From: an uncultured Macellibacteroides sp.
GTDB lineage: Bacteria > Bacteroidota > Bacteroidia > Bacteroidales > Tannerellaceae
Direction: 5' to 3'
Assembly: GCF_963667135.1 (NCBI RefSeq)
Contig: NZ_OY762974.1
Location: 2,604,001-2,668,000, forward strand
Length of the DNA: 64,000 nt
This document shows positions 62,994-64,000 of this stretch, piece after piece (within the stretch, counting starts at the first letter, position 1; every line of letters starts with the position of its first letter). The notes beneath the pieces were generated by a model, which worked only from the letters and a program-made list of their open reading frames with translations, was not told where the DNA came from and ran no database searches. A program made the translations under genes and the position numbers.

Positions 62994-64000
62994 ATGCCAT
63001 CATTAGCGGCCATTTCTACTATTGACTTTCCTTTCAAAACTGATCAGCAGAAAGTGAAGCAATATGCCAACGAATTATTTGCCCCTTCGTACCCACAAGT
63101 GGAACGAATGCTGAGCGCGTTTGACAACACAGAAATAATTATGCGAAATTTCTGTAAACCACTTGATTACTATGAGGATCTTCATACTTTTCAAGAGCAA
63201 AATGCAGAATATATCCGGATTTCGCTGGAATATTCTGTCAAAGCAATTGAGGAATGTATTTCTTCGGCACACATTCTGAAGGAAGAAATCACAGACATCA
63301 TTTTCATTTCCACCACCGGACTTTCCACGCCTAGTTTAGACGCACTCATCATTAATAAAATGAGGCTGAACCAGAATATCAATCGGATGGCCATATTTGG
63401 TTTAGGTTGTGGTGGAGGCGTAGCCGGTTATTCAAAAGCCTGTGTTCTGGCAAAAGCAAATCCAGATGCGGTAGTTTTACTGGTTGCAGTTGAGTTATGC
63501 TCGTTAACTTTTTTAAGAAACGATTACAGCAAGAGTAATTTCATTGGCTCCAGTTTATTTGCCGACGGAGTGGCTGCTTGCCTGATCACAGGAGATAAGT
63601 ATGGGCTTAAAACCCAGAAGGCAATTACATTTCTGGGCAGTGAAAGTAAAATCTATTATGATTCATTGGGCGTTATGGGTTGGCAGTTTATGGACAGCGG
63701 ATTTAAGGTCTTATTCTCGTCGGATATTCCAACCATAATCGCAAATAATGTACGAAATGACCTGACTTCATTCTTAGATAAACATCATCTGAAAATATCG
63801 GATATTAAAAATTTCATTTTCCATCCCGGCGGAAAGAAAGTATTGGCAGCTTATGAAGAAGCTTTGGAAGTGAAAGGAGATTTTTTGAAGAACACCCGTG
63901 AGGTGATGAATGAGAATGGCAACATGTCCAGCGCAACGGTTTTATATGTGTTGGAACGGTTTTTTAAGCAGGACTTCGAAAACGGTTATGGACTGATGGT
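62994..64000 (+). CDS. Type III polyketide synthase (chalcone synthase-like), 5' part
   Basis: The frame is open from ATG (MPSLAAISTIDFPF) to the end of the window, 335 codons; only a short C-terminal piece should be missing. It has the full catalytic triad: Cys139 in FGLGCGGGVAGY, His277 in FHPGGKKVL and Asn310 in NGNMSSAT. Type III PKSs condense an acyl-CoA or CoA-linked starter with malonyl-CoA to pyrones, resorcinols or phloroglucinols. It lies behind an IS and a tRNA-Cys, where accessory genes are often found. Partner genes lie beyond the edge, so the product cannot be named. Confidence 0.92.
   Translation, partial: MPSLAAISTIDFPFKTDQQKVKQYANELFAPSYPQVERMLSAFDNTEIIMRNFCKPLDYYEDLHTFQEQNAEYIRISLEYSVKAIEECISSAHILKEEITDIIFISTTGLSTPSLDALIINKMRLNQNINRMAIFGLGCGGGVAGYSKACVLAKANPDAVVLLVAVELCSLTFLRNDYSKSNFIGSSLFADGVAACLITGDKYGLKTQKAITFLGSESKIYYDSLGVMGWQFMDSGFKVLFSSDIPTIIANNVRNDLTSFLDKHHLKISDIKNFIFHPGGKKVLAAYEEALEVKGDFLKNTREVMNENGNMSSATVLYVLERFFKQDFENGYGLM

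Overview
The window comes from a member of the Bacteroidota, order Bacteroidales, probably near Parabacteroides, Macellibacteroides or Dysgonomonas. The signs are SusC/SusD pairs, an ECF sigma/FecR switch, DUF4494, and promoters of the Bacteroidales form TTTG-(19-20 bp)-TAnnTTTG in front of tRNA and housekeeping genes. No marker fixes the species.

Layout. 1-2011: the end of a GH92 alpha-mannosidase and an AraC regulator. 2215-8080: pckA, a purine permease-xpt pair, and sucCD on the opposite strand. 8198-9590: first copy of a two-frame ISL3-like insertion sequence (IS), then initiator tRNA. 10212-24023: a polysaccharide utilisation locus read leftwards as ECF sigma, FecR, SusC, SusD, GH109-like enzyme, GH95-like enzyme and a beta-propeller glycosidase, with a convergent AraC gene at its far end. 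The enzymes suggest a host-type or O-glycan substrate carrying alpha-GalNAc and fucose- or galactose-like ends. 24080-26950: a second IS copy back to back with a diverged relative. 27019-27183: tRNA-Gly and tRNA-Tyr. 27216-60807: mostly housekeeping genes: ribH, recF-dciA, a protease pair, an alpha-glucan cluster (debranching enzyme, GT4, GH57), miaA-kdsA, gap, an envelope-stress-like trio, prmA, rplU-rpmA, serS, a four-domain persulfide enzyme under a MarR regulator, yggS, ndk, serC-serA-DUF1015, rarA and rfbCB. 60963-61033: tRNA-Cys, then a third IS copy, then the start of a type III polyketide synthase that leaves the window.

The strongest unusual signals are these. (1) Three of the four IS copies sit 60-79 bp beyond the 3' end of a tRNA gene, each just past its terminator and each with the same end facing the tRNA. 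(2) All four copies keep the same +1 frame change at the same T6A4G run, and in the diverged copy no ordinary start codon precedes the first catalytic Asp. (3) At 46324-46421 there is an exact 22-bp-period array of four 18-bp palindromes inside a 14-bp inverted repeat. (4) A 26-residue lipoprotein gene with its own promoter box lies beside gap. (5) The truncated gene at the right edge is a type III PKS with an intact Cys-His-Asn triad.

All coordinates, repeats and motifs were read by eye. Family names rest on recognised motifs, not on database searches.
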